64,000 bases of DNA from Texcoconibacillus texcoconensis (GCF_014202575.1 NZ_JACHHB010000005.1:170392-234391), one strand, 5' to 3'. Positions 8,037-18,085 are shown, counted from the stretch's first letter. The notes: generated from the letters alone by a model not told the origin. A program made the numbers and translations.

Positions 8037-10313
8037 TCATTGCCCAGTCTGTTTAAAAAGTTGACCTAGCATGCCTGACATATCACCGAAACTTATGAAA
8101 AACAAACGGTGTAACGCTCTTGTCATCGCCACGTAAAGTAGTTTTGTATCAAGTTCGTTCTCTGAATAACTTTCATCAACCGTTGCAATAACAACGACGT
8201 CAAATTCTAATCCTTTCGCCAAATAAGAAGGGACAATTACGCATTGCTCATTAAATTCCTCATCCTGGTCAGAAAGAACAGGAATCTCTATATCATCTTC
8301 TTTTAACCGTTTTGCAATCTTATCGCATTCTTGATCGGTTTTCCCAATGATCGCAAATGATTGATAGGTATCCCCTTGAAGAGCTAGGATATCACGAACT
8401 TTTACCGCAAAATCTTGATTCGTATTTGCAATCTCATAACTCGGACGCTCATCATGACGGACAACAGGCTGCGCTAACAAATAACCTTCTGCTTCACTTC
8501 GCTCTAACATATTATTCGCTTCCGTCATAATTTCAACCGTTGTACGATAACTTTGCGTCAGTGTAGCATATTCTGCATTTGGAAAAACATCATCCATCAA
8601 TTGTTGCCACGTTTTCGTCCCTCGATAAGAATGAATCCCTTGCGTTAAATCACCGAGAATCGTCCATTTCTCACTATTACAGATCCCTTTTAAAACCGCG
8701 AATTCAAATGAGTTATAGTCTTGCGCTTCATCGATGACCAAGTATTTCGGCGCCTTTTCTTCTTCTACACCGTACAGACGGTGATGAATATAAAGTAGTG
8801 GGGCTGCGTCTTCAAGTTGGACACTCGTTTTCGCTTTCTTTTCTTGCACCGACATTGCCAGTGCCTTTGCCTCTTCGTCATTGACAGCGCCATACGTTTT
8901 CAATTTTTCAATGTCGGTCATAAGATCGTAGTAGATATCAAGAACTTTATGTTTTTTCACTTGTTTAAAGTATGTAGTCAGCATTTTTTTGGCTTCGTTT
9001 TTTAAACGCTCAATATGTTCATCTTTTTTATTAGACAAGGTCGTAACTTTTTGACGGCGCTGGGTTTCATCACGAATCCCGTAGATCACTTTTTCAATCT
9101 TCTCGTCGTAAACATCGGAGACTTGCGCAATTTTTTCATCTGCCTTACGTTTTGCTTGTTTTTTCAAGACGTTTTTCATTTTTTCAATTCGACGGTAAGG
9201 GGGTAAATACGTGTATTCGTCGAAAAACCAATGTTTGATATCTTGTTCTGAATATATCGTAAACCGCTCAAGCGTAAGATCACCTTTAGGTACCATCTCA
9301 TCAATGACATCTTGCAAATAACGATCGAGCACTTGCATAAACGTGAGTGAACCTTTGTAAGAAGCAACCCACTCCGTCCACTGGCTTGATACTTGATTTT
9401 GTTGCGCCAATAATTGCGTTAATTTTTCATCGCGATTCGCAAAACGCAGCTTCGCACCAATCGTTTGTTGAACGAAATCTGGAAACGTCGTTTGCTGAAC
9501 TTCGTCAACGCCAAGCTCAGGAAGGACATCTGATATGTAATCGAGAAAGAGTCGGTTAGGTGCAATAATCATCATTTGTTCAGGTTTAAAAGATTCAGCA
9601 AGAGTATAGATAAAAAATGCGACCCGATGCAAAGCAATCGTCGTTTTCCCACTTCCTGCTACGCCTTGTACAATGAGCGGACGGTCCATATCGGCACGAA
9701 TAATGCGGTTTTGTTCCTCTTGAATTGTTGATACGATATCTTTTAGACGATGATCGGCATTTGTCGTTAACGACTCTTGCAACATTTCGTCTCGCGCTGT
9801 GATATCGATATCTCGGATTTCTTGTAATTCCCCTTTATCAATCACATACTGCCGCTTTTCAGATAGATCACCTGTATAAGTCTCACCATTGGCTTCATAA
9901 CTCACTCGACCAATTTGTCCTTCGTAATAAAGGTTCGCAATCGGTGAACGCCAATCAACGATGATCGGTTGTTGATTATCTTTTCGATACAAAGACGTCT
10001 TCCCAATATATAGTTTTTCTTTTTCAGATCCATCAGGGGTGAAATCAATGCGAGAAAAATACGGGCGGTCTTGCACGTAAGAAAGTTGACGTAAATTTCG
10101 TTGCGTCATTTCTAGCATAGACGCATTGGCTAAAATATTTACCCAACTTAAACTACTATCGAGGTGATCAAGTTCAACTAATGCTTCTTTAATATTGCCT
10201 TGAAAGTCACTGCGGTTTTTCTCAGCTTGTTCTAATACAGCTTGTATATAGGCTTTCGTATACGCTAGTCGTTCTTTTTCTTGTTCAAAGTCTGGGTGTT
10301 CATGTGCTTCCAT
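8037..10313 (-). CDS. helD: HelD-type helicase, RNA polymerase recycling factor
   Basis: A 758 aa UvrD/Rep-like superfamily 1 ATPase of the HelD family, which removes stalled RNA polymerase from DNA in Gram-positive bacteria. Seen are an N-terminal coiled-coil arm (about residues 1-70), Walker A GVAGSGKTTIALHR near 217, a long charged insertion near 380-470, the Walker B region VIDEAQDYNSFEF, the motif TQSYRTT, and C-terminal LLYVAMTRALHRL. The ATG at 10313 lies 8 nt after AAGGTGG. Upstream in-frame GTG codons overlap that site and were rejected. Monocistronic. Confidence 0.92.
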   Translation of the reverse strand: MEAHEHPDFEQEKERLAYTKAYIQAVLEQAEKNRSDFQGNIKEALVELDHLDSSLSWVNILANASMLEMTQRNLRQLSYVQDRPYFSRIDFTPDGSEKEKLYIGKTSLYRKDNQQPIIVDWRSPIANLYYEGQIGRVSYEANGETYTGDLSEKRQYVIDKGELQEIRDIDITARDEMLQESLTTNADHRLKDIVSTIQEEQNRIIRADMDRPLIVQGVAGSGKTTIALHRVAFFIYTLAESFKPEQMMIIAPNRLFLDYISDVLPELGVDEVQQTTFPDFVQQTIGAKLRFANRDEKLTQLLAQQNQVSSQWTEWVASYKGSLTFMQVLDRYLQDVIDEMVPKGDLTLERFTIYSEQDIKHWFFDEYTYLPPYRRIEKMKNVLKKQAKRKADEKIAQVSDVYDEKIEKVIYGIRDETQRRQKVTTLSNKKDEHIERLKNEAKKMLTTYFKQVKKHKVLDIYYDLMTDIEKLKTYGAVNDEEAKALAMSVQEKKAKTSVQLEDAAPLLYIHHRLYGVEEEKAPKYLVIDEAQDYNSFEFAVLKGICNSEKWTILGDLTQGIHSYRGTKTWQQLMDDVFPNAEYATLTQSYRTTVEIMTEANNMLERSEAEGYLLAQPVVRHDERPSYEIANTNQDFAVKVRDILALQGDTYQSFAIIGKTDQECDKIAKRLKEDDIEIPVLSDQDEEFNEQCVIVPSYLAKGLEFDVVVIATVDESYSENELDTKLLYVAMTRALHRLFFISFGDMSGMLGQLFKQTGQ

Positions 10314-10629
10314 CAATAACACCACCTTAAGTTATTTATGTAATCTTATTTCATTCAGCTGCTTTGTTAACATTGAGGAGAGGGGGTTATTGATAATAAG
10401 AGGGGAAATAACCTTTATATTTTAACAAGTAAATATGCTGAAAAGCAAACAGCTTCCATCCTTCATCCAAAAATCTTCATAAGCATCTCGTTGATTTTCC
10501 ATTTCCTTCTGCACGAATTCCCGTTACAATAGATTATGGTTCATTTCATGTTTCGAAATAGCGGACGTCTTTCTTTTCCAGGTAAACTATGCTTACATAT
10601 GAGTGAGCGAGAAAGTTGGGGGAATGTTT
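10314..10629. other. Intergenic region between helD and a small membrane gene
   Basis: This 316 bp stretch separates divergent genes. It holds a 7 bp inverted repeat (GGTTATT at 10385-10391 with AATAACC at 10407-10413) followed by a T-rich stretch, and a short piece related to the 6922-7101 repeat near 10553-10565. No coding sequence or clear promoter was identified. Confidence 0.4.
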
Positions 10630-10956
10630 ATGTTCTCAACAGCAACATCATTTGGCGTTATTACGATTGTAACAAGCTTACATGCAATCATAGCAATCAT
10701 CAGTTTTTTACTAGCTAAACAAAACGACACGATCGTCGTACGACGTATTTTTAAGCTCATATACAGTTTATTAATCGGTTGGTTACTTTCATTTGCTTCG
10801 GTATCATCTTTCATGTTTATGAGATCGGAAATGGCTATGCAAGTTTACGTATTTGACTTAGGTATGTTAAGCACGATCTTCGTTTTCACCCTTTTTCAAG
10901 GGTTTTTGTATGGATTTATTGATGATTGGTTAGAAAAAAGGAAGAATAACACCTAA
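10630..10956 (+). CDS. Small three-TM membrane protein of unknown function
   Basis: Protein of 108 aa that I do not recognise. It has three or four hydrophobic segments: TSFGVITIVTSLHAIIAII, IYSLLIGWLLSFASVSSFMF, and a third covering the LSTIFVFTLFQGFLYGF region. The ATG at 10630 follows GGGGG with 7 nt spacing. An in-frame ATG at 10624 has the ribosome site too close, and a GTG at 10603 lacks one. It lies 45 bp upstream of prfC on the same strand and may be co-transcribed. Confidence 0.65.
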   Translation: MFSTATSFGVITIVTSLHAIIAIISFLLAKQNDTIVVRRIFKLIYSLLIGWLLSFASVSSFMFMRSEMAMQVYVFDLGMLSTIFVFTLFQGFLYGFIDDWLEKRKNNT

Positions 10957-11001
10957 ACAATTATCGTAATTGGAAATTTTATTATAAAAGGATGGTCAAC
11001 A

Positions 11002-12561
11002 ATGGAAAAAACAGCAAACCGGCGTACCTTTGCAATTATTTCCCACCCTGACGCAGGTAAGACAACCTTAACAGAAAAACTACTCTTGTTAGGGGGAAGT
11101 ATTCGTTCAGCTGGAACAGTGAAAGGGAAAAAGTCAGGAAAATTCGCGACCTCTGACTGGATGGAAATCGAAAAGCAACGCGGGATTTCTGTCACATCCA
11201 GTGTCATGCAGTTAAATTACAATGGTGTCCACATTAATATCCTTGACACACCTGGACACGAAGACTTCAGTGAAGATACATACCGTACCCTCACTGCTGT
11301 TGATACAGCTGTCATGGTGATTGATAGTGTAAAAGGGATCGAAGCACAAACGTTAAAATTATTTAAAGTTTGCCGTATGCGGGGAATTCCGATTTTAACG
11401 TTCATTAATAAGTTAGATCGTGAAGGACGGGAACCGCTCGACTTATTAACGGAAATTGAAGAAACCCTTGAAATGGAAACGTACCCGATGAACTGGCCTG
11501 TCGGTATGGGGAAAACATTACGTGGTGTATACAGTCGTGCAGATGAAACGATTGAATCATTTCAAGAGGGAGATGAAGGAGACGAACGACAAACTTTTCA
11601 GATCGATGACCCTGAAGCGCCACTTACCGATGCAGACCGTGAAGCGTTAGATGAAGACATTATGTTAATTGATGAAGCGGGTAACGATTTTGACCGTGAA
11701 AAAGTTCAAAAAGGAAAAATGACACCTGTCTTTTTCGGAAGTGCCCTTGCCAATTTCGGCGTTCAATCATTCCTTGATCACTTTGTCGATTTAGCTCTTT
11801 CACCACAACCTCGCCGTTCTACATCGGGGGAAATTTCACCCGATGACGACCGTTTCTCTGGATTTATCTTTAAAATTCAAGCGAATATGAATCCGGCACA
11901 CCGTGACCGAATCGCATTCCTCCGCGTCTGCTCAGGCACGTTTGAACGCGGTATAGATATTGAACTATCGCGAACTGGTAAACGAATGAAACTGAACCAA
12001 TCACAACAATTTTTCGCTTCTGACCGCGATACCGTCGAAAAAGCATACCCTGGCGACATTATCGGTTTATACGATACCGGCACGTTCCAAGTCGGCGACA
12101 CACTCGTGACAGGAAATGACTCATTTCATTATGAAGAAATGCCACAATTCCCACCAGAACAGTTTGCAAAAGTCACGGCAAAACATGCTTTAAAGCATAA
12201 ACAATTCCATAAAGGGATGGACCAACTCGTTCAGGAAGGTACAATCCAGCTATACCGCACACCTTATTTTGATGATTACATTGTCGGTGCCGTTGGGGAA
12301 CTACAATTCCAAGTATTTGAATATCGAATGAAGAATGAATACAAGGTGGACATCGAATTTCAACCATACAGTCATGAAATTGCCCGTTGGGTAACAGGTG
12401 GAACGATTACCGATAAGATGACTGATCAACGCCGAATGCTCGTCCACGACCATAAGGATCGTCCAGTTATTTTATTTGAAAACGAGTTTGTATTAACAAT
12501 GTTCCAACAAAAATTCCCCGAAATTGAGCTTTCTAGTGGATGGGGCATGCTGGAATCATAA
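11002..12561 (+). CDS. prfC: Peptide chain release factor 3
   Basis: Translational GTPase of 519 aa that dissociates RF1/RF2 from the ribosome after peptide release. GTPase motifs are G1 SHPDAGKT (14-21), the switch I region ending in [11 protein letters not shown]3 DTPGHED (82-88) and G4 NKLD (136-139), followed by the RF3-specific C-terminal domain. The ATG follows AAAGGATG. RF3 is absent from Bacillus subtilis but present in a number of other Bacillaceae, so its presence is informative for lineage. It is one of the few plus-strand genes here. Confidence 0.95.
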   Translation: MEKTANRRTFAIISHPDAGKTTLTEKLLLLGGSIRSAGTVKGKKSGKFATSDWMEIEKQRGISVTSSVMQLNYNGVHINILDTPGHEDFSEDTYRTLTAVDTAVMVIDSVKGIEAQTLKLFKVCRMRGIPILTFINKLDREGREPLDLLTEIEETLEMETYPMNWPVGMGKTLRGVYSRADETIESFQEGDEGDERQTFQIDDPEAPLTDADREALDEDIMLIDEAGNDFDREKVQKGKMTPVFFGSALANFGVQSFLDHFVDLALSPQPRRSTSGEISPDDDRFSGFIFKIQANMNPAHRDRIAFLRVCSGTFERGIDIELSRTGKRMKLNQSQQFFASDRDTVEKAYPGDIIGLYDTGTFQVGDTLVTGNDSFHYEEMPQFPPEQFAKVTAKHALKHKQFHKGMDQLVQEGTIQLYRTPYFDDYIVGAVGELQFQVFEYRMKNEYKVDIEFQPYSHEIARWVTGGTITDKMTDQRRMLVHDHKDRPVILFENEFVLTMFQQKFPEIELSSGWGMLES

Positions 12562-12611
12562 AAAACACCGTGAGCTTCAGTAGAAACGACGAAGCTCACG
12601 GTGTTTTTTTG
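12562..12611 (+). terminator. Strong terminator of prfC
   Basis: Perfect 17 bp stem (arms 12562-12578 and 12591-12607, ACACCGTGAGCTTC core) ending in T7 on the plus strand. An A-run at the other end means it may also stop minus-strand transcripts. Confidence 0.9.
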
Positions 12612-12676
12612 ATCGCACCATAATATATGAACCAATCAGTCACTTAAAAACCAAGCTGGTTCTCTTTTCACACCCA

Positions 12677-13102
12677 TTATTGTGCCTGTTCTTTTTCACC
12701 TTCATGGACTGTAAACATATCTCCATCAATAACTTGAGGAGAATGTTTTTCATTCTTTTTCATGAAACTTTGGCCATGGAAATGCGCGTTCTCATCAATG
12801 ACGAGTTTATCCATTGTCGCAGACCCTTCGAGATAACCTGAGTCTAACAAATGAACCTTCTCCTCGCCATCCACATTCCCTTTTACTTTTCCTGCGATAT
12901 GAATATTTCGTGCAAAAATATCATGTTCAACATATCCTTCAGAACCTACTGTCACGTCTCCTGAACTTTTTACTTCCCCATAAACATTTCCATCGATCCG
13001 AATACTTGAGTCAATGTGAACTGTTCCTTCAATCGTTGTACCTTTCCCAATCACTGTTTTCATTTCAGTTCGCTTTTTGTCACTCTTTTTTTCTGAAAAC
13101 AT
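12677..13102 (-). CDS. Bactofilin (polymer-forming cytoskeletal protein)
   Basis: A 141 aa protein with a central bactofilin domain of beta-helix repeats (VIGKGTTIEGTVHIDSSIRI, then GNVYGEV, IAGKVKGNV and SGYLEGS turns) and short disordered ends. Bactofilins form membrane-associated filaments that position wall enzymes. The gene lies 35 bp downstream of an M23 endopeptidase gene, a pairing known from Helicobacter and other bacteria, so a joint role in shape or wall remodelling is likely. The start ATG is 27 nt from its ribosome binding site with a hairpin in between. Bacillus subtilis homologues are BacE/BacF. Confidence 0.9.
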   Translation of the reverse strand: MFSEKKSDKKRTEMKTVIGKGTTIEGTVHIDSSIRIDGNVYGEVKSSGDVTVGSEGYVEHDIFARNIHIAGKVKGNVDGEEKVHLLDSGYLEGSATMDKLVIDENAHFHGQSFMKKNEKHSPQVIDGDMFTVHEGEKEQAQ

Positions 13103-13136
13103 TTTAGACCAGTGTAAACTGGTCGTTCACCCCTTT
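13103..13136 (-). promoter_or_regulatory. Hairpin between ribosome binding site and start of the bactofilin gene
   Basis: The ribosome site AAAGGGG (13130-13136) is 27 nt from the ATG. The 18 nt between 13107 and 13124 form a perfect 6 bp stem (GACCAG/CTGGTC). Folding it would reduce the effective spacing to about 9 nt. The alternative is that the bactofilin is translated mainly by coupling to the peptidase gene. Confidence 0.45.
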
Positions 13137-13137
13137 C

Positions 13138-14076
13138 TTAATCAAAAAATGTCATGTACATATACGGGTCTACTTCTACGCCATTGCGAAAGATTTCATA
13201 ATGTAAATGAACACCCGTACTCCGCCCCGTTGTCCCCATTCCTCCAATTTTCTCGCCTTGTTCGACTTCTTGTCCAACTGTGACATGAATTTGATTTAAA
13301 TGAGCATATAACGTTTTGTATGTTTCACTATGATTGATGCGGACCGTTTTCCCATATCCTCCTTCTACTCCAGCTCCAACTACTTTTCCATCAGCTGCTG
13401 CATAAATCGGTGTGTTCATTGAAGCGGCGATATCAATGCCTGAGTGAAACGACGTTTGACCTGTCAGCGGATCTCGACGATTGCCGTATTCAGATGTAAG
13501 TTGCCCTTCATTCGTTGGAGGATGAACCGGGGTTTCTTGTAACTCCTCTTGATAGCGAATAAGCTGATCAATGGTCTCTTTGAAATCTTCCACTAACTTC
13601 GGTAATTCATCGTTTAATTGGTCCATTCTTTCTGGAAGTTCTTCTCTGCTTGCATCCACTACATTGGCTGGAATTCGTGGACCTCCACTCCCACTCACCC
13701 CATTTTCAATATCTATTGGAACGTCAATATCCATTTCGACTAACTCTTCCTCAAATGCTTTAAACCTTTCCACTGACTCCTGCATAGACGCAGCTTCTCG
13801 TTCTAATTTTCGGTAGCTTTCCTCAATCTCTTCAACTTCCTGCTTTTGTTCACGTAAGGAACCTGTTAATGACTCTTTTTCAACCACTAACTTAGGTACC
13901 CAAAAAGAAGCCACAATCGTTACAACGATGCTGACCGCCAACATCATAAATGTAATGTAAAACAATGATTTGGAAAGATCATATTGACGAATTGACGACT
14001 GTGCTCCTGAAGTTAATAAGATTGTCCAACGTTTTTCCCTTTGTCTCCATTTATGGAACAGTTTTTTTAGGCACAT
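13138..14076 (-). CDS. Membrane-anchored M23 (LytM) endopeptidase with coiled coil
   Basis: A 312 aa protein: a basic cytoplasmic N-terminus, one membrane segment (about 39-60), an extracellular coiled coil (about 64-115 and 140-180), then a LytM domain. Zinc ligands are His211 and Asp215 (FHSGIDIA) and His292 in HLHYE (290-294), with Tyr/His at LYAHL near 257-260, so the enzyme appears active as a peptidoglycan endopeptidase. It sits directly upstream of the bactofilin gene. The nearest ribosome site (GAGGTGAGG) is about 20 nt from the ATG, which makes this start somewhat uncertain. Confidence 0.88.
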   Translation of the reverse strand: MCLKKLFHKWRQREKRWTILLTSGAQSSIRQYDLSKSLFYITFMMLAVSIVVTIVASFWVPKLVVEKESLTGSLREQKQEVEEIEESYRKLEREAASMQESVERFKAFEEELVEMDIDVPIDIENGVSGSGGPRIPANVVDASREELPERMDQLNDELPKLVEDFKETIDQLIRYQEELQETPVHPPTNEGQLTSEYGNRRDPLTGQTSFHSGIDIAASMNTPIYAAADGKVVGAGVEGGYGKTVRINHSETYKTLYAHLNQIHVTVGQEVEQGEKIGGMGTTGRSTGVHLHYEIFRNGVEVDPYMYMTFFD

Positions 14077-14211
14077 GAGAATCCGTGTTTTTCCTCACCT
14101 CTTCCTTTTTAATAGAAATTTTTAATCATTGCTTTGTCCATCTATATATTAGATTCATATTCAACAACTCAATACATATCACAACTCGTTCAATTTTCCC
14201 TCCATGTTTTC

Positions 14212-14252
14212 TTAAAAAAAGCTCCCTAAACGACGGGTTAACGCCGTTTAAG
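14212..14252 (-). terminator. Intrinsic terminator of spoVR
   Basis: Imperfect stem (CCTAAACGACGGG with CGCCGTTTAAG, 14224-14251), followed on the minus strand by AGGGAGC and a T7 run. Confidence 0.65.
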
Positions 14253-14269
14253 AAGCGATTATGAAAAAA

Positions 14270-15694
14270 TTAAGGGAGATACTTTTTAGAAACATTTTTA
14301 CCATCATAAGTGAATAACGTACGTCGGTCATTGAGAACAGTTTCCATATGAACGATCCGCCCCCATAACTGATAAATATAAGGTAATGTTTTCTCTAGAT
14401 GGTTAAGATCTAACTCAATTCCCTCATACCAATGAGTTAAATATAACTCTCCGCTTTTTAAATAATCACCGTCAGTTACTGTAATGTAAGGAAAGCCACC
14501 ATTTACACGCATACTCACTAATTGATCGCGAACTTGTTTCCATTCTTTATCTACGACTTTGTAGTCCTTTCCCTTTTTCTGAAATAGATACATATCCTCT
14601 CTCAACACGAGATCTTTTGTTAAATAGTTTCTAATAAATGAAATGTCTGACTCGATTTCACGAACTTCAAAGATTTTCTCGCGACCACTACCGGGTTTCA
14701 CCCCAAAAATCTCTTTCATTTCATCACTTGGATGATTGTAGCGCTCCTCAATATCCTCAAAAATCTTCACACCTAAATAATACGGATTAATTGATGTGCG
14801 CGACGGCTGTACAACATTTGCATTCAGTTTAGCAAATTCGATTGATTCTTCACTCGTTAAATCTAGTTCTCTAACAATTCTTTGGTGCCAATACGAAGCC
14901 CAGCCTTCGTTCATAATCTTTGTTTCTAATTGCGGCCAAAAATACAGCATTTCTTCCCGCATCATTGTCAGAATATCTCGTTGCCACTCTTCCAATTCAC
15001 TACTATATTCTTCGATAAATAAAAGCAAATCTTTTTCCGGTTGGGGTGGTAACTTTTTCTTCTTTTTCCTTTTTCTCGTTCCTTTTTCTTGATCGTCGTC
15101 GAGTGACCACAAATCATCATACGGTGTCGCGATCGTATCAACCACATCATCCTCGTCTTCTTCCCAAACATCATCCCAAGACCAGCTCAATTTCGGGCGA
15201 AGTAAACTCGGGTCAATATGCTCTTGAATGGCTAACACTGCATCGAGAAATTTTTCTACTTCTTCTCTGCCATGAACCATTTCATAATGAGCAACCCTCT
15301 CAGCAGTCGCTGTCATACTTTCAACCATATCGCGACGTGTGTTTGAAAAACGAACGTTATTTTTAAAGAAGTCACAATGAGCTAAGACGTGTGCAACGAT
15401 CAGCTTATTTTGGATAAGTGAATTACTGTCTAGTAAAAAGGCGTAGCAAGGGTTGGAATTAATCACAAGTTCATATATTTTACTTAAACCTACATCATAT
15501 TGCGTTTTCATTTTATGGAATTGCTTACCAAAACTCCAATGAGAAAAACGTGTCGGCATTCCGTAAGCACCAAACGTATAAATAACGTCAGCAGGACAAA
15601 TTTCATAGCGCATCGGATACGTATCTAATCCGAACCCTTCGGCAATCTCAGTAATCTCATCAATCGCCCGTTCCAACGTATTGTTCTGAGTCAA
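14270..15694 (-). CDS. spoVR: SpoVR family protein
   Basis: A 474 aa member of the SpoVR family (Bacillus subtilis SpoVR, Escherichia coli YcgB), involved in spore cortex formation in Bacillus. Typical features are [20 protein letters not shown], the WSFGKQFH segment, [11 protein letters not shown], and the central [13 protein letters not shown] strongly acidic then Lys-rich linker lies at about residues 173-218. The start is TTG at 15694, 7 nt after GGAGGGG. SpoVR often sits next to prkA and yhbH; here those genes are 30 kb away. Confidence 0.93.
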   Translation of the reverse strand: MTQNNTLERAIDEITEIAEGFGLDTYPMRYEICPADVIYTFGAYGMPTRFSHWSFGKQFHKMKTQYDVGLSKIYELVINSNPCYAFLLDSNSLIQNKLIVAHVLAHCDFFKNNVRFSNTRRDMVESMTATAERVAHYEMVHGREEVEKFLDAVLAIQEHIDPSLLRPKLSWSWDDVWEEDEDDVVDTIATPYDDLWSLDDDQEKGTRKRKKKKKLPPQPEKDLLLFIEEYSSELEEWQRDILTMMREEMLYFWPQLETKIMNEGWASYWHQRIVRELDLTSEESIEFAKLNANVVQPSRTSINPYYLGVKIFEDIEERYNHPSDEMKEIFGVKPGSGREKIFEVREIESDISFIRNYLTKDLVLREDMYLFQKKGKDYKVVDKEWKQVRDQLVSMRVNGGFPYITVTDGDYLKSGELYLTHWYEGIELDLNHLEKTLPYIYQLWGRIVHMETVLNDRRTLFTYDGKNVSKKYLP

Positions 15695-15807
15695 GCTATT
15701 TCCCCTCCCTATAATACGTGACTTACGTTAGTCTATGTTTTCAAGCTTGCAATGATGAATAGACGAACTTGTCGTTAAACCGTTGGCGCTAGTTGCCCCT
15801 AAAACAT

Positions 15808-15836
15808 AAAAAAGAGGAACAATAGATGTCCCTCTA
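15808..15836 (-). terminator. Intrinsic terminator of the Spo0E-like gene
   Basis: Stem AGAGGAACA / TGTCCCTCT (15813-15821 with 15827-15835, one mismatch), followed on the minus strand by T6. Confidence 0.7.
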
Positions 15837-15876
15837 ATCCAAGCATTGAATATTCAATTTAAACACCGATTCCATT

Positions 15877-16059
15877 TTACTCGGAAGCATGTTTTACTGA
15901 CTGCGTTTCGATTAATCCTCTGTGAACATTTAAAAGTTCGTCTAACTCCTGGCTATACTGAATGGTTTCACTTGACGTAAAACCATTCTCTTGGGCAGAT
16001 CGAACCATCTGCCATCGTTTGATTTCTATATAACCAATCAATAACTCTTGTACTGACAT
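15877..16059 (-). CDS. Spo0E-like phosphatase of Spo0A~P
   Basis: Small 60 aa helical protein with the family core SQELDELLN (about residues 36-44), the SQxLD motif of Spo0E-type aspartyl phosphatases that remove phosphate from Spo0A and delay sporulation. A second helix precedes it, giving the usual two-helix hairpin. The ATG follows AGGTGAGGG. An array of four perfect hexamers lies 50 bp upstream, in the presumed promoter region. It could act on Spo0A or on another response regulator. Confidence 0.85.
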   Translation of the reverse strand: MSVQELLIGYIEIKRWQMVRSAQENGFTSSETIQYSQELDELLNVHRGLIETQSVKHASE

Positions 16060-16109
16060 ACCCTCACCTACTTACAAGGGACGAATGTGAATTGTGTGTA
16101 TTTGCGAAC

Positions 16110-16133
16110 ATAACTATAACTATAACTATAACT
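16110..16133. repeat. Hexanucleotide tandem repeat upstream of the Spo0E-like gene
   Basis: Four perfect copies of ATAACT (AGTTAT on the minus strand) lie in the 185 bp region upstream of the Spo0E-like gene. Such arrays can change length by slippage. Confidence 0.8.
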
Positions 16134-16244
16134 TTACGCTATTTGTCTCCCTGTTGTTTATATGTAAAATATGACAGAAACAAGAGTGAAATGCAAGGCG
16201 AAAATGACAATTATAGGATGTACGGACAAATTCACATGAATTCT

Positions 16245-17987
16245 TTATTTTTCGAGAATTGTTTCAACTTTTTCAACAACAGTCCGTTTGATATTTAACA
16301 GTTGTGACCTTGACGCAGACAAGGATTCACTTTGTACACCGATATAGGCTTTCATCTTTGGCTCGGTACCTGAAGGGCGTAAACAGAACCACGATCCATC
16401 TTCAAATCGAACTTTGATTACATTTGATGCAGGAAGTTCAATTGGTTCTGTTGTACTTTTTTGGATATCATAACGCTTTCCTTGTTGATAATCTTCAATA
16501 CACTTCACGATTAATCCAGCGAAGTCGTTGATTTGACCTTTCCGGAAAGAGTCAAGGACATTTTCAATTTTCTCTTGGCCTGTTTTTCCTTTTGCTTTAA
16601 ACGAAACGAGTTCTTCTAAATACCATCCATACTCTTCATACATCTCTTCTAATGCCTGTAATAACGTTTTTTCATTCCGTTTATGATATAAAGCCACTTC
16701 AGCTGCCATTAAAGCAACTTGAACGGCATCTTTATCTCGAACGAAAGGTTGGATTAAATAGCCGTAGCTTTCTTCATAACCAAACAAGAATGTTGCTTGT
16801 TTTTCGTCATGAGCCTGAAGGATGCGCTCACCGATAAACTTAAAACCAGTAAGAGTATTTTCTAGTGTTACCCCATACTTATTGGCAATCGCCTGCCCGA
16901 GCTCGGATGTCACGATGGTTTTAATCACTAATCCATCATCAGGCAACGTTCCTTGTTCTTTTCTCGTTTGTAAAATATATTCCATTAATAGCGCACCTGT
17001 TTGGTTGCCTGTTAAAACCGTATAATCTCCGCTTCCGTCTTTGACAGCTAAGCCAATTCGATCACCATCAGGATCTGTCGCCATTAAAATATCTGCATCA
17101 TGCTCTTTTCCAATTTCTATCGCTCGATCAAATGCCCGATGTTCTTCAGGGTTCGGCGATGATACTTCGGAAAATGACGGGTCTGGCTTCGCCTGTTCTT
17201 CAACGACTGTCAGATTTGAAAAACCTGCTTGCTTCAATGCATCTACGGTGGCTTGGCAAGCGGCTCCATGTAATGGTGTATAAACGACTGATAAGTCATC
17301 TCCTGACTCATCTACAATGCTTTGATTTAACGTAATCCCTTTCAAATGTTCTAAGTACGCCTCGTCAACTTCTTCATCTACATAAGCGAGTAAACCTTGT
17401 TGCTGAAGCTCTCTTTCATCACCTGTACGTACTGTTAGTTCATCTTCTATACGATTCACGTAAGAAATTAAAGCGTCTGCATCTTTAGGTACAAGTTGAC
17501 ATCCATCTTCACCGTATACCTTTAGGCCATTATATTCAGGTGGATTATGACTAGCAGTGATCATGATTCCTGCACTTGTTTGTAAATGGCGTACCGAAAA
17601 AGAAAGCAGTGGTGTTGCTCTAAGCGATGATAATACATACGCACGAACACCGTTCGCCCCTAATGTTAATGCGGCTTCCCGGGCAAACTCTTGCGAACGG
17701 TAACGATTGTCATATGCAATCACTACACCTTTTCGAACGGCGTCTTCTCCAAACGACTGAAGATAATCTGCTAACCCTTGTGCTGCTTTACGAACAGTAT
17801 ATACATTCATTCGGTTGGTACCGACACCTATTTCACCGCGCATCCCGCCTGTACCAAACGTTAACGACTTATAAAAACGGTCTTCTAGCTCTGTTTCATC
17901 ACTTTGCAAATTGGCCAATTCTTCTCGTTGTTCTTCTTCCAACACATCACTATCTAACCAACGTTCGTATTCTTGTTTCCAAACCAT
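16245..17987 (-). CDS. pgcA: Alpha-phosphoglucomutase / phosphomannomutase
   Basis: A 580 aa enzyme of the alpha-D-phosphohexomutase family that interconverts glucose-1-phosphate and glucose-6-phosphate, feeding UDP-glucose for glycolipid and teichoic acid synthesis. Motifs are the phosphoserine loop TASHNPPEYNG (Ser146), the metal loop DPDGDR, the sugar loop GYEESYG, and the phosphate loop RPSGTEPK. The ATG at 17987 follows TAGGAGG; the 20-codon upstream extension was rejected. Position after glpD matches yhxB/pgcA of Bacillus subtilis. Confidence 0.95.
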   Translation of the reverse strand: MVWKQEYERWLDSDVLEEEQREELANLQSDETELEDRFYKSLTFGTGGMRGEIGVGTNRMNVYTVRKAAQGLADYLQSFGEDAVRKGVVIAYDNRYRSQEFAREAALTLGANGVRAYVLSSLRATPLLSFSVRHLQTSAGIMITASHNPPEYNGLKVYGEDGCQLVPKDADALISYVNRIEDELTVRTGDERELQQQGLLAYVDEEVDEAYLEHLKGITLNQSIVDESGDDLSVVYTPLHGAACQATVDALKQAGFSNLTVVEEQAKPDPSFSEVSSPNPEEHRAFDRAIEIGKEHDADILMATDPDGDRIGLAVKDGSGDYTVLTGNQTGALLMEYILQTRKEQGTLPDDGLVIKTIVTSELGQAIANKYGVTLENTLTGFKFIGERILQAHDEKQATFLFGYEESYGYLIQPFVRDKDAVQVALMAAEVALYHKRNEKTLLQALEEMYEEYGWYLEELVSFKAKGKTGQEKIENVLDSFRKGQINDFAGLIVKCIEDYQQGKRYDIQKSTTEPIELPASNVIKVRFEDGSWFCLRPSGTEPKMKAYIGVQSESLSASRSQLLNIKRTVVEKVETILEK

Positions 17988-18044
17988 CAGTAACCTCCTA
18001 CGATTTACGTTTTCATATCCTATTCCTATTATAGAAGATAAACC

Positions 18045-18071
18045 CAAAAACCAACACCCTAAAGATGTTGG
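18045..18071 (-). terminator. Terminator between glpD and pgcA
   Basis: Stem CCAACACC / GATGTTGG (18051-18058 with 18064-18071, one mismatch), followed on the minus strand by T5. It may allow partial read-through into pgcA. Confidence 0.6.
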
Positions 18072-18085
18072 CTTATATTTACCTT

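Noticed and set aside
16081..16140. Hexamer array as the start of a CRISPR or origin
   Set aside because: Only four 6 bp units without spacers and no cas or replication genes nearby. It is a simple tandem repeat.
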